The translations under genes were made by a program, and so were the position numbers. Below, in pieces: positions 13,528 through 23,597 of a stretch of DNA of 64,000 nt. This stretch comes from Vibrio sp. B1FLJ16 (lineage in GTDB: Bacteria > Pseudomonadota > Gammaproteobacteria > Enterobacterales > Vibrionaceae): NCBI RefSeq assembly GCF_905175385.1, contig NZ_HG992749.1, forward strand, positions 2,976,001-3,040,000, read 5' to 3'. The first letter of the stretch is position 1; each line of letters begins with the position of its first letter. The notes under the pieces were generated by a model. It saw nothing but the letters and a program-made list of their open reading frames with translations, was not told the origin of the DNA and did no database searches.

Positions 13528-13797
13528 TTACTCATCAAAAGTAAGCACTAAATTACTTTCTGTATGGGCCTGGCAAGGGAATATCCAACCTTGCTGCTGT
13601 TCTTTATCGGTTAGCATGGGTTCGAGGTGATAACTCACCTCGCCCGATAGCTTTTTACACATGCACATGGCGCAAGCGCCAACTTGGCAACGGTGAGGGA
13701 AGCGAATATTGTTGTTGAGCGCAGCTTCCAACACCGTCTCCCCTTCTTTGACGTCAAATGTTACGTTAATAGGAAGGAGGAGTACTTGATGGCTCAT
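13528..13797 (-). CDS. Stand-alone plant-type [2Fe-2S] ferredoxin
   Basis: Small electron carrier, 89 residues. The four cluster ligands are Cys37, Cys42, Cys45 and Cys75 (C-x4-C-x2-C-x29-C) in [11 protein letters not shown] and FPCQAH, as in plant-type and oxygenase-associated ferredoxins. I start at MSHQVLLL because its ATG overlaps the ubiD TGA as ATGA; a further in-frame ATG upstream lies inside ubiD. The gene sits between ubiD and fre with tight spacing on both sides. It may pass electrons from Fre or another reductase to a partner oxygenase, but no partner is visible here. Confidence 0.88.
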   Translation of the reverse strand: MSHQVLLLPINVTFDVKEGETVLEAALNNNIRFPHRCQVGACAMCMCKKLSGEVSYHLEPMLTDKEQQQGWIFPCQAHTESNLVLTFDE

Positions 13798-15647
13798 AGA
13801 ATACCTAACTGATTCCAAATCGCATCGATTTTAGCCACAAGTTTCAGATCTTTTTTAATCGGCGTTCCCCATTCACGAGTGACCTCTGACTCAAACTTAT
13901 TGGTTGCATCGAGGCCTAATTTAGAACCGCTATTTCCGTTACCTCGAACTTGAATAGTATCTCTGTCAGGATCCATACGGGTCGTCACCGCCCAGATAAT
14001 GTCATTCCAGTCACGGGCATTAACGTCGTCATCACACAATATAATGAATTTGTTATTGGTGTAGTCACCAAAGAACGTCCATAAATGCTCCATCAACTCT
14101 TGAGACTGGCCGGGCTGGTCTTTCTTCATAGTGACAACCGTAAACTGATCGTTTGTCGTAGGTGGCAGGTAGATATCGACGATTTCCGGGCGCTGAATTT
14201 TTAACTTATCTAAGTCATCTGGTGTAATTACTTGACACTCTTTTGCATTTACTTGCACGCGAGTAGCAAGTTCCGCATCCCACTTAATAGTCGCATCCAG
14301 CCCCATCTTGGAGCCCAATCCAACTACCGGAGAGGCAAAATCAAGTGAGTCGATCGGGGTGTTATCAATCATTAATGTATCACGCACCGGATCCATATGT
14401 TCGGACATGGCTTTAACCACATCATTCCAGTCACGTGCATTAACCGACTCATCGCACACAATCACAAATTTGGTGTACATGAACTGGCGTAGAAAAGACC
14501 ATACCCCCATCATCACTCGCTTGGCGTGCCCCGGATATTGCTTCTTCATCGTAACTACCGCCATGCGGTACGAACAACCCTCTGGTGGCAAATAGAAGTC
14601 CTCAATCTCAGGAAACTGCTTTTGCAGAATAGGAACAAACACTTCGTTGAGTGCGACGCCCAGTACGGCAGGTTCATCTGGCGGACGGCCAGTGTAGGTA
14701 CTATGGTAGATAGGGTCTTTACGCATAGTGATATGAGTAATGGTAAAGACGTGATGTTTTTCTTTTTCGTTGTAGTAGCCGGTATGGTCTCCGTAAGGCC
14801 CCTCATCGGCAAACTCATTCGGGTCAATATAACCTTCCATCACAATCTCAGCGCTCGCCGGCACTTCCAGATCGTTACTGATGGATTTGACGACTTCAGT
14901 TTTACTGCCGCGTAACAGGCCAGCAAAAGCATACTCAGACAATGTATCCGGTACCGGTGTTACCGCGCCAAGAATGGTTGCAGGGTCAGCACCGAATGCT
15001 ACTGATACCGGGAAAGGTTTACCCGGATTGGTTTCCATCCAATCACGAAGATCAAGAGCACCACCTCGGTGCGCCAGCCAGCGCATGATGATTTTGTTTT
15101 TCGCGATTTTTTGCTGACGGTAAATACCAAGGTTCTGACGTTTTTTGTTCGGTCCTTTGGTAACTGTTAATCCCCAGGTCAAAAGAGGAGCGACATCATC
15201 AGCCCAGCAGCTCATAACCGGAATCCTGTCCAAATCAACCTCTTCCCCCTGCCAAACAATCTCTTGGCACGGCGCTTTTCGAAGACGTTTAGCTGGCATA
15301 TTCAGAACCTGCTTAAAGACCGGCAGCTTCTCGATCGCGTCTTTAAACCCCTTTGGCGGCTCTGGCTCTTTAAGATAAGCCAACAATTTTCCGACTTCAC
15401 GGAGTTCTTTTACATTTTCACGCCCCATACCAATAGCGACACGCTCCGGGGTACCAAATAAATTGGTTAAAACCGGAACGTCGTAACCGATAGGGTTTTC
15501 GAATAACAATGCAGGACCACCCGCTCGCAATGTGCGATCGCTGATTTCTGTCATTTCATAAGCGGGATCGACAGGGTGCGTAATGCGTTTTAGTCGACCT
15601 TTCTGCTCCAGGTAGTCGATAAATTCGCGTAAATCCTTAAAACTCAT
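13794..15647 (-). CDS. ubiD: 3-octaprenyl-4-hydroxybenzoate carboxy-lyase with duplicated C-terminal domain
   Basis: Decarboxylates the prenylated hydroxybenzoate intermediate of ubiquinone synthesis using prenylated FMN from Ubi[11 protein letters not shown] (about 170-179), HRGGALDL (193-200) and [16 protein letters not shown] (277-292) form the active site and prFMN/metal pocket. At 617 residues it is about 120 longer than E. coli UbiD. The excess is a tandem repeat: residues 346-458 and 487-586 both run [36 protein letters not shown]. It is first in a ubiD-ferredoxin-fre operon. The duplication should preserve activity since the N-terminal catalytic part is intact, but its purpose is unknown. 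Confidence 0.95.
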   Translation of the reverse strand: MSFKDLREFIDYLEQKGRLKRITHPVDPAYEMTEISDRTLRAGGPALLFENPIGYDVPVLTNLFGTPERVAIGMGRENVKELREVGKLLAYLKEPEPPKGFKDAIEKLPVFKQVLNMPAKRLRKAPCQEIVWQGEEVDLDRIPVMSCWADDVAPLLTWGLTVTKGPNKKRQNLGIYRQQKIAKNKIIMRWLAHRGGALDLRDWMETNPGKPFPVSVAFGADPATILGAVTPVPDTLSEYAFAGLLRGSKTEVVKSISNDLEVPASAEIVMEGYIDPNEFADEGPYGDHTGYYNEKEKHHVFTITHITMRKDPIYHSTYTGRPPDEPAVLGVALNEVFVPILQKQFPEIEDFYLPPEGCSYRMAVVTMKKQYPGHAKRVMMGVWSFLRQFMYTKFVIVCDESVNARDWNDVVKAMSEHMDPVRDTLMIDNTPIDSLDFASPVVGLGSKMGLDATIKWDAELATRVQVNAKECQVITPDDLDKLKIQRPEIVDIYLPPTTNDQFTVVTMKKDQPGQSQELMEHLWTFFGDYTNNKFIILCDDDVNARDWNDIIWAVTTRMDPDRDTIQVRGNGNSGSKLGLDATNKFESEVTREWGTPIKKDLKLVAKIDAIWNQLGIL

Positions 15648-15687
15648 AGGGCTTCATGACTGGCTGATTAAATTTTTCGCAGTATAA

Positions 15688-15720
15688 CAAATAGGAGGAC
15701 ACTAAGATCCTCCTATTTTG
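15688..15720 (-). terminator. Probable terminator of the 15740-16735 gene
   Basis: Inverted repeat CAAATAGGAGG / CCTCCTATTTTG around a ten-base loop, between two minus-strand genes. The following T-tract is weak (TTGTTAT), so termination may be partial. Confidence 0.55.
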
Positions 15721-15739
15721 TGTGGTTATCCGGATTAGT

Positions 15740-16735
15740 TTAGTTCAGCACTTGTTCAATTTGACGAGTTTTAACTTGATGATTGCCCGCGACCAACTCT
15801 TTAAGCCAGTCTTTGTGGCCCTGCTGAGCTAGCTCTCTGGCCACTATGGTTGCCTCTTCTGACAATGCCATCTTGGTGATTAAGAACTGCTTAACATCAG
15901 GACTTAACGGGTTAGCTTTGCTCAAAAGCCCGATAGCATGTGGTTTTAATGTCGGGTTCACCGTAGAGTTCATTAACTGCTGTAATGAAAACTCATTACC
16001 TGATTTTGCAAGTCGCTCCAGCTCTGCATGGCTGTTGTAGTCAGCACGCATCCGCCACAATAAATCATACATTTCTGTATCCTGACTTACCTGAGCTAAA
16101 CGAGCGATCACTGCGGTAGAAGGTAACCAACTGGTGACGTCGGCCTTAGTAAACTGCACGGTTAACGCCTGTAATGCACTTGGAGACAAACTGTCCAGCT
16201 CGCGGATTAATAGTGCTTCACGGGCTTGTGCTTGCTGTGAGGTACCGCTTGATAGCCACTGGCTAAGGTCTAGTTCTTTACGCTCGGCCTTAAGAACAAA
16301 ATCCAGACTACTCTGGTCTTGTTTCCATCGTTTTATCAGACGGCTCGCAACTGCAGGAAAGTTAAATGCAGGAACAGTGAATTCGTAGCCATTGCCACGT
16401 TCGAGTACTTGATATGTAGGGGTTATGCGGGCCTGTGACTCGACAAATATCGCCATTCTTGGTGTAAGAATGACATCTTGCCGTTCCAGTTTCTCGAGTA
16501 AATGAAAACGCACTACCTCTTGCTGAGGTAAAGCCAGCCGATCAAGAGAAAATTTAAGCGAGTCAACTTCATCTCTGACAACGTATTCCAGCAGTTCAGA
16601 GACTTTCGTCTTTATTTGAGTATCCTGAAGCCACTGCTCTACCACAGACTCCTGCATTTCCTTTGCAGATACCATCATGGGCGTGCTTATCAGTGACAAA
16701 CTTAGGAGTAATGACGACAACATTCCTTGTTGCAT
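15740..16735 (-). CDS. Secreted or periplasmic protein of unknown function
   Basis: 331 residues that I do not recognise at family level. The N-terminus has a signal peptide: SLLLSLSLISTPMMVSA ending in an A-x-A-like site before KEMQ near residue 25. The mature part is helical and Leu/Gln/Glu-rich, with repeating 35-40 residue units (for example LKPHAIGLLSKANPLSPDV and AREALLIRELDSLSPSALQ) that resemble HEAT-type helical repeats. No cysteine pairs or catalytic motif stand out. GGGAGG lies 5 bases before the first ATG, supporting that start. It lies between rho and ubiD, on the same strand as both. Confidence 0.75.
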   Translation of the reverse strand: MQQGMLSSLLLSLSLISTPMMVSAKEMQESVVEQWLQDTQIKTKVSELLEYVVRDEVDSLKFSLDRLALPQQEVVRFHLLEKLERQDVILTPRMAIFVESQARITPTYQVLERGNGYEFTVPAFNFPAVASRLIKRWKQDQSSLDFVLKAERKELDLSQWLSSGTSQQAQAREALLIRELDSLSPSALQALTVQFTKADVTSWLPSTAVIARLAQVSQDTEMYDLLWRMRADYNSHAELERLAKSGNEFSLQQLMNSTVNPTLKPHAIGLLSKANPLSPDVKQFLITKMALSEEATIVARELAQQGHKDWLKELVAGNHQVKTRQIEQVLN

Positions 16736-16791
16736 GTTAACCTCCCGATAACATTTTCTCCATTTTGATGCTTCTATCGATAGAAAGCAAC

Positions 16792-16820
16792 AAAAAAGCC
16801 ACCGTTTTGCGGTGGCTTTT
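16792..16820 (-). terminator. Terminator of rho
   Basis: Minus strand AAAGCCACCG, short A-rich loop, CGGTGGCTTT plus further T. It lies 25 bases past the rho stop. Confidence 0.88.
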
Positions 16821-16845
16821 CTATAAAAAATTCAGTACTCAGTGG

Positions 16846-18105
16846 TTACTGACGGCGCATTGCGTCGAAGAACTCATCGTTAGTCTTAGTCATGGCCAGT
16901 TTATCAATGAGGAATTCCATTGCGTCAGTCTCGCCCATCGGGTGAACGATCTTACGCAGAATCCACATCTTCTGTAGCTCATCTGCCTTCGTCAGCAGTT
17001 CCTCACGACGAGTGCCTGAGCGGTTAAAGTCGATAGCCGGGAAAACACGTTTCTCTGCAATCTTACGATTCAGGTGCAGTTCCATGTTACCTGTACCCTT
17101 AAACTCTTCGTAGATAACTTCGTCCATCTTAGAGCCGGTATCAACCAGTGCTGTTGCGATGATAGTCAAGCTACCGCCTTCTTCTACATTACGTGCAGCA
17201 CCGAAGAAACGCTTGGGACGGTGCAGAGCATTCGCATCCACACCACCAGTTAGTACTTTACCTGATGAAGGTACTACCGTGTTGTAGGCGCGTGCCAGAC
17301 GAGTAATTGAATCCAGAAGGATAACCACGTCTTTCTTGTGCTCAACCAGGCGCTTCGCTTTCTCGATAACCATTTCAGCAACCTGAACGTGACGTGATGC
17401 TGGCTCGTCAAACGTAGACGCTACCACTTCACCTTTAACCAGGCGCTGCATCTCTGTTACTTCTTCCGGACGTTCGTCGATAAGAAGAACCATCAGCTCA
17501 CACTCAGGATGATTGTAAGCAATGCTCTGTGCAATATTTTGCAGAAGCATTGTCTTACCTGCTTTTGGCGGAGCTACAATCAAACCACGCTGCCCTTTAC
17601 CGATTGGCGAAGCCAAATCGAGAACACGTGCAGTAATGTCTTCTGTTGAACCGTTACCACGCTCCATTACCATGCGTTCATTCGCATGCAGAGGAGTTAA
17701 GTTCTCAAATAGGATCTTGTTACGAGCGTTGTCTGGTTTGTCGGCATTAACCGTGTTGACTTTTAGCAGGGCAAAGTAACGCTCGCCGTCTTTTGGCGGA
17801 CGAATTTTACCGGCAATCGAGTCACCCGTACGCAGGTTGAAACGACGAATCTGACTTGGCGATACGTAAATATCGTCCGGACCAGCAAGGTATGAACTAT
17901 CTGCACTGCGTAGGAAACCAAAGCCGTCTTGCAGAATTTCCAGAACCCCATCGCCAAAGATGTCTTCGCCGCCTTTCGCATGCGCTTTTAAAATCGCGAA
18001 GATGATGTCTTGTTTTCTTAAGCGAGCTAGGTTCTCTAATCCTAAGCTTTCGCCCAGTTTTACAAGGTCAGACACAGGTCTGTTCTTCAGTTCGGTCAGG
18101 TTCAT
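16846..18105 (-). CDS. rho: Transcription termination factor Rho
   Basis: Hexameric RNA-dependent ATPase that ends transcription. From [10 protein letters not shown] it is 419 residues, the E. coli length. The RNA-binding cold-shock-like domain contains GFGFLR at 61-66. Walker A APPKAGKT is at 178-185, Walker [14 protein letters not shown], and the Q- and R-loop regions are conserved. An upstream in-frame ATG at 18129 would add MTKQESTT, which is absent from the family, so I prefer 18105 although its ribosome site is weak. Autoregulation through the leader is known in E. coli but not visible here. Order rho, trxA, rhlB, gppA is standard. Confidence 0.96.
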   Translation of the reverse strand: MNLTELKNRPVSDLVKLGESLGLENLARLRKQDIIFAILKAHAKGGEDIFGDGVLEILQDGFGFLRSADSSYLAGPDDIYVSPSQIRRFNLRTGDSIAGKIRPPKDGERYFALLKVNTVNADKPDNARNKILFENLTPLHANERMVMERGNGSTEDITARVLDLASPIGKGQRGLIVAPPKAGKTMLLQNIAQSIAYNHPECELMVLLIDERPEEVTEMQRLVKGEVVASTFDEPASRHVQVAEMVIEKAKRLVEHKKDVVILLDSITRLARAYNTVVPSSGKVLTGGVDANALHRPKRFFGAARNVEEGGSLTIIATALVDTGSKMDEVIYEEFKGTGNMELHLNRKIAEKRVFPAIDFNRSGTRREELLTKADELQKMWILRKIVHPMGETDAMEFLIDKLAMTKTNDEFFDAMRRQ

Positions 18106-18245
18106 GGTAGTGGATTCTTGTTTAGTCAAAATAAGATCTGTTTTCTAGTTAAGATGGATTTGGTCACAGGATCGACCAAGAAGAGAAATTTGTTCAATTA
18201 ACGCGCGATAAGTTAGCACTAATTAATATTCTAGTCCAGAGTTAG

Positions 18246-18282
18246 AAAAACAAAACCGCGCATTGATCATTGCACGGTTTTG
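18246..18282 (-). terminator. Terminator of trxA
   Basis: Minus strand CAAAACCGTGCAATGA / TCAATGCGCGGTTTTG, a long nearly perfect stem followed by five T, 19 bases past the trxA stop. Confidence 0.85.
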
Positions 18283-18300
18283 TCTGTAATCACTTGGTGA

Positions 18301-18627
18301 TTATAGGTTTGCGTCCAAAAACTCTTTAAGTTGAGTTTTTGACAGAGCACCAACTTTCGTTGCCGCTACGTTGCCGTCTTTGAATAGTAGTAGCGTTGGA
18401 ATGCCGCGAATACCAAACTTAGGCGGTGTGCCAGCGTTATGGTCGATGTTTAGTTTACCGATAGTGAGTTTGCCTTCGTACTCTTCAGCGACTTCGTCCA
18501 GAATCGGGGCAATCATCTTACAAGGACCACACCATTCTGCCCAAAAATCAACTAATACAGGGCCTGCAGCGTTGATCACATCATTTTCAAAACCGTCATC
18601 AGTTAGCTGCAAAATCTTATCACTCAT
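18301..18627 (-). CDS. trxA: Thioredoxin 1
   Basis: Cytoplasmic disulfide reductase that passes electrons from thioredoxin reductase to ribonucleotide reductase and others. From MSDKILQL it is 108 residues, the standard size. The active site EWCGPCKM is at 31-38 and the cis-proline is in RGIPTLLLF. The longer in-frame start adds only MEWK and lacks family support. It is divergent from rhlB and between rhlB and rho, as in E. coli. Confidence 0.96.
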   Translation of the reverse strand: MSDKILQLTDDGFENDVINAAGPVLVDFWAEWCGPCKMIAPILDEVAEEYEGKLTIGKLNIDHNAGTPPKFGIRGIPTLLLFKDGNVAATKVGALSKTQLKEFLDANL

Positions 18628-18738
18628 CTTCCACTCCAATGTGTTTTTCGAAACTGGTTGGATGATAACCAGTAATTTGATGCCCTATTGGAATGTATTT
18701 ACTTTCGTATTGCAAGCTTTAGCTGATATTCTATAGCG

Positions 18739-20052
18739 ATGAAAAAGACGCATATCACAGAGCAAAAGTTCGCCGATTTGGGATTAGAGTCCCAAGTTAT
18801 TGATGGATTGGATAAAAAAGGGTTTGAATTTTGTACCCCTATCCAAGCATTGGCGTTGCCGGTACTGCTCACCGGCCAAGATATCGCAGGCCAGGCCCAA
18901 ACGGGCACTGGTAAAACGCTCGCGTTTCTTACTGCAACGTTCAACCATCTTATGACCACACCTGAACATGAAGGTCGTAAACCAACTCAGCCACGTGCCA
19001 TTATTATGGCTCCGACGCGTGAGCTAGCGATTCAGATTTTTAACGATGCTGAGCCTTTGATTGCCAGCACCGGTCTAAAAGCTGCACTGGCTTACGGTGG
19101 CGAGAGCTACGACAAGCAGTTAGGTAAGCTACAAGAAGGTGTCGATATTCTGATCGGCACTACCGGTCGTATCATCGATTTCTACAAGCAGCGTGTATTT
19201 AACCTGAACAACATTCAAGCGGTTGTGTTAGATGAAGCTGATCGTATGTTTGATCTGGGCTTTATTAAAGATATCCGTTTCCTGTTCCGCCGTATGCCAG
19301 AGCCGAAAGAGCGCCTGAACATGCTGTTTTCAGCAACACTGTCTTACCGCGTACAAGAGCTGGCGTTTGAGCACATGCACAACCCGGAACATGTTGTAGT
19401 AGAGCCGGAGCAAAAAACAGGTCACCGTATTCAGGAAGAACTGTTCTACCCATCTAACGAAGATAAAATGGCTCTTCTTCAGACACTTATTGAAGAAGAG
19501 TGGCCGGATCGCGCCATTGTATTTGCTAATACCAAGCACAAATGTGAATCGGTTTGGGGCCACTTAGCTGCTGACGGCCATCGCGTTGGTCTGTTGACTG
19601 GTGATGTTCCGCAGAAGAAACGTGAAAAGATTCTTGAGCAGTTCACCAAAGGTGATGTTGATATCCTGGTAGCCACTGATGTAGCTGCTCGTGGTCTGCA
19701 TATTCCGCAAGTAACACACGTGTTCAACTACGACCTGCCGGATGATTGTGAAGACTACGTACACCGTATCGGTCGTACCGGTCGTGCAGGTGCCAGCGGT
19801 CACTCAATCAGCTTTGCTTGTGAAGATTACGCAATCAACTTGCCACCAATTGAAGAATACATCGAACACACCATCCCTGTATCAGATTACGATGCTTCGG
19901 CTCTGATTCAGGACCTGCCAGCTCCTGTCCGTATGCGTGCACCGCGTGTTCAGCAACGTCGAACTAATACAGGTGGTACTCGCTCTGGTAACCGTAAGCA
20001 GCAAGGACGCCGTCCTCGCCAGCCACGCCAGTCAGCGCCAAAACAATCTTAA
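18739..20052 (+). CDS. rhlB: ATP-dependent RNA helicase RhlB
   Basis: DEAD-box helicase of the RNA degradosome; unwinds structured RNA for RNase E and PNPase. The 437 residues include the Q motif ([14 protein letters not shown]), [14 protein letters not shown], the DEAD box in [13 protein letters not shown], and HRIGRTGR. The C-terminal tail (about 395-437) is Arg/Gln-rich and disordered ([20 protein letters not shown]), as in other RhlB proteins. It is divergent from trxA by about 110 bases and followed 19 bases later by gppA, so the two are probably co-transcribed. Confidence 0.96.
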   Translation: MKKTHITEQKFADLGLESQVIDGLDKKGFEFCTPIQALALPVLLTGQDIAGQAQTGTGKTLAFLTATFNHLMTTPEHEGRKPTQPRAIIMAPTRELAIQIFNDAEPLIASTGLKAALAYGGESYDKQLGKLQEGVDILIGTTGRIIDFYKQRVFNLNNIQAVVLDEADRMFDLGFIKDIRFLFRRMPEPKERLNMLFSATLSYRVQELAFEHMHNPEHVVVEPEQKTGHRIQEELFYPSNEDKMALLQTLIEEEWPDRAIVFANTKHKCESVWGHLAADGHRVGLLTGDVPQKKREKILEQFTKGDVDILVATDVAARGLHIPQVTHVFNYDLPDDCEDYVHRIGRTGRAGASGHSISFACEDYAINLPPIEEYIEHTIPVSDYDASALIQDLPAPVRMRAPRVQQRRTNTGGTRSGNRKQQGRRPRQPRQSAPKQS

Positions 20053-20071
20053 CAGGAATCTGAAGCCGTAT

Positions 20072-21565
20072 ATGAGTCAAGCAGGATCATCACCGCTATA
20101 CGCCGCCATCGACCTCGGGTCGAACAGTTTTCACATGCTCGTTGTGCGTCATATCGATGGCAGCGTTCAGACAATGGCTAAAATTAAGCGTAAAGTTCGT
20201 CTGGCAGCGGGTTTAGATGAACATAATTCTCTTAGTATGGAAGCTATGCAGCGAGGATGGGACTGCTTAAGTCTATTTGCGGAACGCTTGCAAGATATTC
20301 CTAAACAGAACATTCGTATCGTCGGTACCGCGACATTACGTACCGCGACGAATGTAGATGTATTTCTCGACAAAGCACGTCAGATACTCGGCCATCCTAT
20401 CGAGGTCATCTCCGGTGAAGAAGAAGCGGCGACAATTTATAAAGGCGTCGCTCATACTTCTGGTGGTAGCGGTCGTCGACTTGTGGTCGATATTGGCGGA
20501 GCCAGTACTGAGCTGATCATCGGCGAAGGATTCGAAGCCAAAGCTCTCACCAGTTTAAAAATGGGCTGTGTTACCTGGCTGGAAAACTTCTTTAAAGACC
20601 GTCAGCTAAACGCGCGTAATTTCGAAGCTGCTATTGAAGGCGCAAAACTGACCATCACGCCGATTCTGGAGCAATACACCGACTTAGGCTGGGATGTTTG
20701 TGTCGGGGCTTCTGGCACTGTCCAGGCACTTCAGGAAATAATGCTGGCGCAGGGAATGGACGAAGTAATTACTCACTCCAAACTCAAACGCCTACAAAAG
20801 CAAGCCATGCTCGCCAATCACTTGGAAGAGCTGGAAATCGAAGGTTTAACGCTCGAGCGTGCGCTGGTCTTCCCTAGTGGTTTATCTATCCTGATTGCAG
20901 TATTTGAACTGCTTAAAATCGATGCCATGACACTGGCAGGTGGTGCACTACGTGAAGGGCTGGCTTACGAGATGGTCGATGAGTTACGCCAGAGTGACAT
21001 TCGCTCACGTACCATATGCAGTATTCAGAGCCGCTATCAGCTCGATTGCCAGTATGGTGAACAGGTAGCGAACCTTGCGAGTAAGCTTTTGCAACAAGCT
21101 GGCGGGAGTGAGTGGATTGCAGAGCCTCAGGGCGAAATGCTACTGGAAACCACCGCCAAGCTACATGAAATTGGCCTGACCATCGACTTTAAGAAAGGTG
21201 GTGAGCACAGTGCTTACCTGCTACAGAATCTGGACTTACCCGGCTTTACCCGCGCGCAAAAGCTGTTTATCGGTGAGGTTGCCCGTCGTTACCGGGAACA
21301 ACTGACATCTCTGCCCGAGCAACATGCGCTATCTGGTAACAGTGCAAAACGCTTACTGCGGTTGTTGCGTCTGGCGGTCTTACTTACCCACCGCCGTAAT
21401 CCAAGTCTGGAACCACAGGTTACGCTCTTGGCAGAAGGTGACAACCTAACATTAAGCATTGATGCGCAGTGGCTGGATGCCAATCCTCTCACCGCAGCTG
21501 AACTCGAACTTGAGTCTAACCGCCAGACCGACATTGGCTGGCCATTAAACATCGTAGCAAAATAA
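20072..21565 (+). CDS. gppA: Guanosine-5'-triphosphate,3'-diphosphate pyrophosphatase
   Basis: Hydrolyses pppGpp to ppGpp in the stringent response; belongs to the exopolyphosphatase/GppA family. 497 residues from [20 protein letters not shown]. Actin-like ATPase motifs are [23 protein letters not shown] and [12 protein letters not shown]; the C-terminal half is HD-domain-like. The longer upstream ORF (from 19937) lies inside rhlB and is rejected. It follows rhlB after 19 bases, the conserved gamma-proteobacterial order. A Ppx-type polyphosphatase is the alternative, but synteny favours GppA. Confidence 0.93.
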   Translation: MSQAGSSPLYAAIDLGSNSFHMLVVRHIDGSVQTMAKIKRKVRLAAGLDEHNSLSMEAMQRGWDCLSLFAERLQDIPKQNIRIVGTATLRTATNVDVFLDKARQILGHPIEVISGEEEAATIYKGVAHTSGGSGRRLVVDIGGASTELIIGEGFEAKALTSLKMGCVTWLENFFKDRQLNARNFEAAIEGAKLTITPILEQYTDLGWDVCVGASGTVQALQEIMLAQGMDEVITHSKLKRLQKQAMLANHLEELEIEGLTLERALVFPSGLSILIAVFELLKIDAMTLAGGALREGLAYEMVDELRQSDIRSRTICSIQSRYQLDCQYGEQVANLASKLLQQAGGSEWIAEPQGEMLLETTAKLHEIGLTIDFKKGGEHSAYLLQNLDLPGFTRAQKLFIGEVARRYREQLTSLPEQHALSGNSAKRLLRLLRLAVLLTHRRNPSLEPQVTLLAEGDNLTLSIDAQWLDANPLTAAELELESNRQTDIGWPLNIVAK

Positions 21566-21590
21566 GCGAACATCACTGCCTTACAATATT

Positions 21591-21618
21591 AAAGCTCAGG
21601 CGTTCGCTTGGGCTTTTT
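21591..21618 (+). terminator. Terminator of rhlB-gppA
   Basis: AAAGCTCAGGCG, TT loop, CGCTTGGGCTTTTT. Stem of about 12 pairs with two G-T pairs, then T. 25 bases past gppA. Confidence 0.75.
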
Positions 21619-21737
21619 GCTTCTAACTTCCCCTACAAAATGTGCTGCCCTGCAAAAATCTCAGCTTCTAAGCTCTACATCGAAAAACAGCCATGTTTTA
21701 TTGAGCACCAACATTCAGCTAACCAAGATGCCCCATC

Positions 21738-23381
21738 ATGAAAACCGTTTTAATGACTGGCTTAACTGGCACCCTCGCCCCGAAAGTCGCTCATCAGTTC
21801 CAACTTCGCGGCTGGAACATATTAGAGTGGAATCACCATCAAATCTCACCGGACAATCTACAACAAAGTGAACAGTTTTGGCAGCAGCACCAAATCGATG
21901 CGGTGTGCCATATGGCGATGGGTAGCGACGCATGGGCAGCGTGGCTTGGTGAACATTGCAAACAACGAAACATTCCATACCTCTTCGTCAGTACAGCAAT
22001 GGTATTTGATGCCACGAAAAGCGGCCCTTATGGCATCTTTGAAGAACGAAACACCCAAGATGAATACGGTAAATACAAAGTTCGCTGTGAAGATGCAATC
22101 TGGCAAGTTAACCCGGATTCGATGATTGCACGAATTGGTTGGCAGTTTCATCACCAAGCAGAGGGTAATAACATGTTGGCGCATCTCGACCGCCAATATA
22201 AAGAGAGCGACGTTATTACCGCCAGTACCGCTTGGTATCCGGCTACTTCACATATGGACGATACCGCTTTCGCCTTTTTGCAGCTTATCGAGCGTAACGA
22301 AGCCGGTTTATATCACCTTGATAGCAACTTAAAGGATAAGTGGAACTTCTACGAATTAGTTTGCGCGCTCAAGCAGCATTATAATAAACCGTGGCAAGTT
22401 ATCCCAAACAACGACTATCATCATGACCAACGCCTAGCGGATGAACGCATTGCCTTGCCGCCATTGAGTGAACGTTTCAACAAGCCAGAGCAAATCAAAC
22501 AAGCTGGCATCATAGGAATTAACTGGGGACGCACCCACATTCCCCACTATCATAACAATGGTGTTGCGGTCTCGACATTATGTGCCAACCACATAGAGCC
22601 TCTTCAGCAAGTTTGTAGCGAAGAAGCAATCCCAAACGCAGAAACGGACATCAACGCACTCAAGCAACTCGACGTCGTGACAATAGCGACACCTGCGTAT
22701 ACTCATGCTGAGATCATAAAGACGCTGAGTTCTACCAAACTGATTTGTGAAAAGCCATTGGTGGGATTGAATACCGATATCACCCATTGGCAGCAACCGA
22801 CGTCTAGTCTATTGGTCAATTATGCCTTTGCTCAGCTAGACACCGCCAAAGCGATAGAGAATTGGCTCACCTCACAAACCCAACCTTGTGTGGTCAACCT
22901 AGTAACCCAAGTTAACTTGCCAGGCACCTTCACGCTCAAAGAATGGTTTCTTGAAACTGCCAGCCACCCTATCTCTTGGTTGTTGCACTGCTTCGGAGAC
23001 TATTCTCACTCGACACTGATTGAAGAAAACGGTCAACTTATCGTTGAGCTGAAATGTGGTGCCCACCAGTTAAGGTTCGTATTTGAATTAACAGGCGAAC
23101 CGGGCATCGAGCACAACCTGACGATTCAATCCAACCAAACCTTAACCAACAGAGGCTACTACCATGTCGGCGAAAAATGGCGCTTCGAGCCTATTCTCGT
23201 TGATAGCAACGCGATAAATGATGGAGAGTACAGCGAGTCTGATTGCTGGCAGGATGCCAACCAGCGCAGCGTTGGTTTGATGCTGGCGATGTTCAACCAA
23301 AGCATAAGTTGGGAGAAAGGACTGCAGCTTGGCGCGTTCGACGCTCAAAAAGCCATTTTGATTGAGAAGATGCTCCGCTAA
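21738..23381 (+). CDS. Two-domain fusion: RmlD-like SDR plus Gfo/Idh/MocA oxidoreductase
   Basis: 547 residues in two dehydrogenase modules. Residues 1-250 are an extended short-chain dehydrogenase/epimerase of the RmlD type: Rossmann MTGLTGTLAP at 6-15, Ser/Thr near 85, YGKYK catalytic pair Tyr110/Lys114. Residues 257-547 start a second Rossmann fold (AGIIGINWGRTHIPHY) and carry VVTIATPAYTH and the CEKPLVG motif (Glu338-Lys339-Pro340) of Gfo/Idh/MocA enzymes. Both families act on sugars, often nucleotide sugars, but the substrate cannot be named. The gene stands alone between gppA and yhhQ, each side closed by a terminator, with a weak ribosome site. The setting is unusual since no sugar or capsule genes are nearby. 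Confidence 0.8.
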   Translation: MKTVLMTGLTGTLAPKVAHQFQLRGWNILEWNHHQISPDNLQQSEQFWQQHQIDAVCHMAMGSDAWAAWLGEHCKQRNIPYLFVSTAMVFDATKSGPYGIFEERNTQDEYGKYKVRCEDAIWQVNPDSMIARIGWQFHHQAEGNNMLAHLDRQYKESDVITASTAWYPATSHMDDTAFAFLQLIERNEAGLYHLDSNLKDKWNFYELVCALKQHYNKPWQVIPNNDYHHDQRLADERIALPPLSERFNKPEQIKQAGIIGINWGRTHIPHYHNNGVAVSTLCANHIEPLQQVCSEEAIPNAETDINALKQLDVVTIATPAYTHAEIIKTLSSTKLICEKPLVGLNTDITHWQQPTSSLLVNYAFAQLDTAKAIENWLTSQTQPCVVNLVTQVNLPGTFTLKEWFLETASHPISWLLHCFGDYSHSTLIEENGQLIVELKCGAHQLRFVFELTGEPGIEHNLTIQSNQTLTNRGYYHVGEKWRFEPILVDSNAINDGEYSESDCWQDANQRSVGLMLAMFNQSISWEKGLQLGAFDAQKAILIEKMLR

Positions 23382-23542
23382 TCATTCCACCAACAAGCTT
23401 CCTCTTCTCAATACTCTCGACGAAACGGTCTCACTCGGGACCTTTTATATTGCTCGTTTTTATCTTCGTACAGCTTAGGGAGCTTTTGGACACCCATGAT
23501 CTAAATGCTTCCAATGCTGTACATCGCACATCAAAAAAACAA

Positions 23543-23572
23543 AAAAGCCGCTGTTGTTAACAGCGGCTTTTT
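23543..23572. terminator. Bidirectional terminator between the fusion gene and yhhQ
   Basis: AAAAAGCCGCTGTT, GT loop, AACAGCGGCTTTTT, with A and T runs on both sides. It sits between convergent genes and can serve both. Confidence 0.88.
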
Positions 23573-23597
23573 AAAATGTTGATTATTAATCAGTAAC

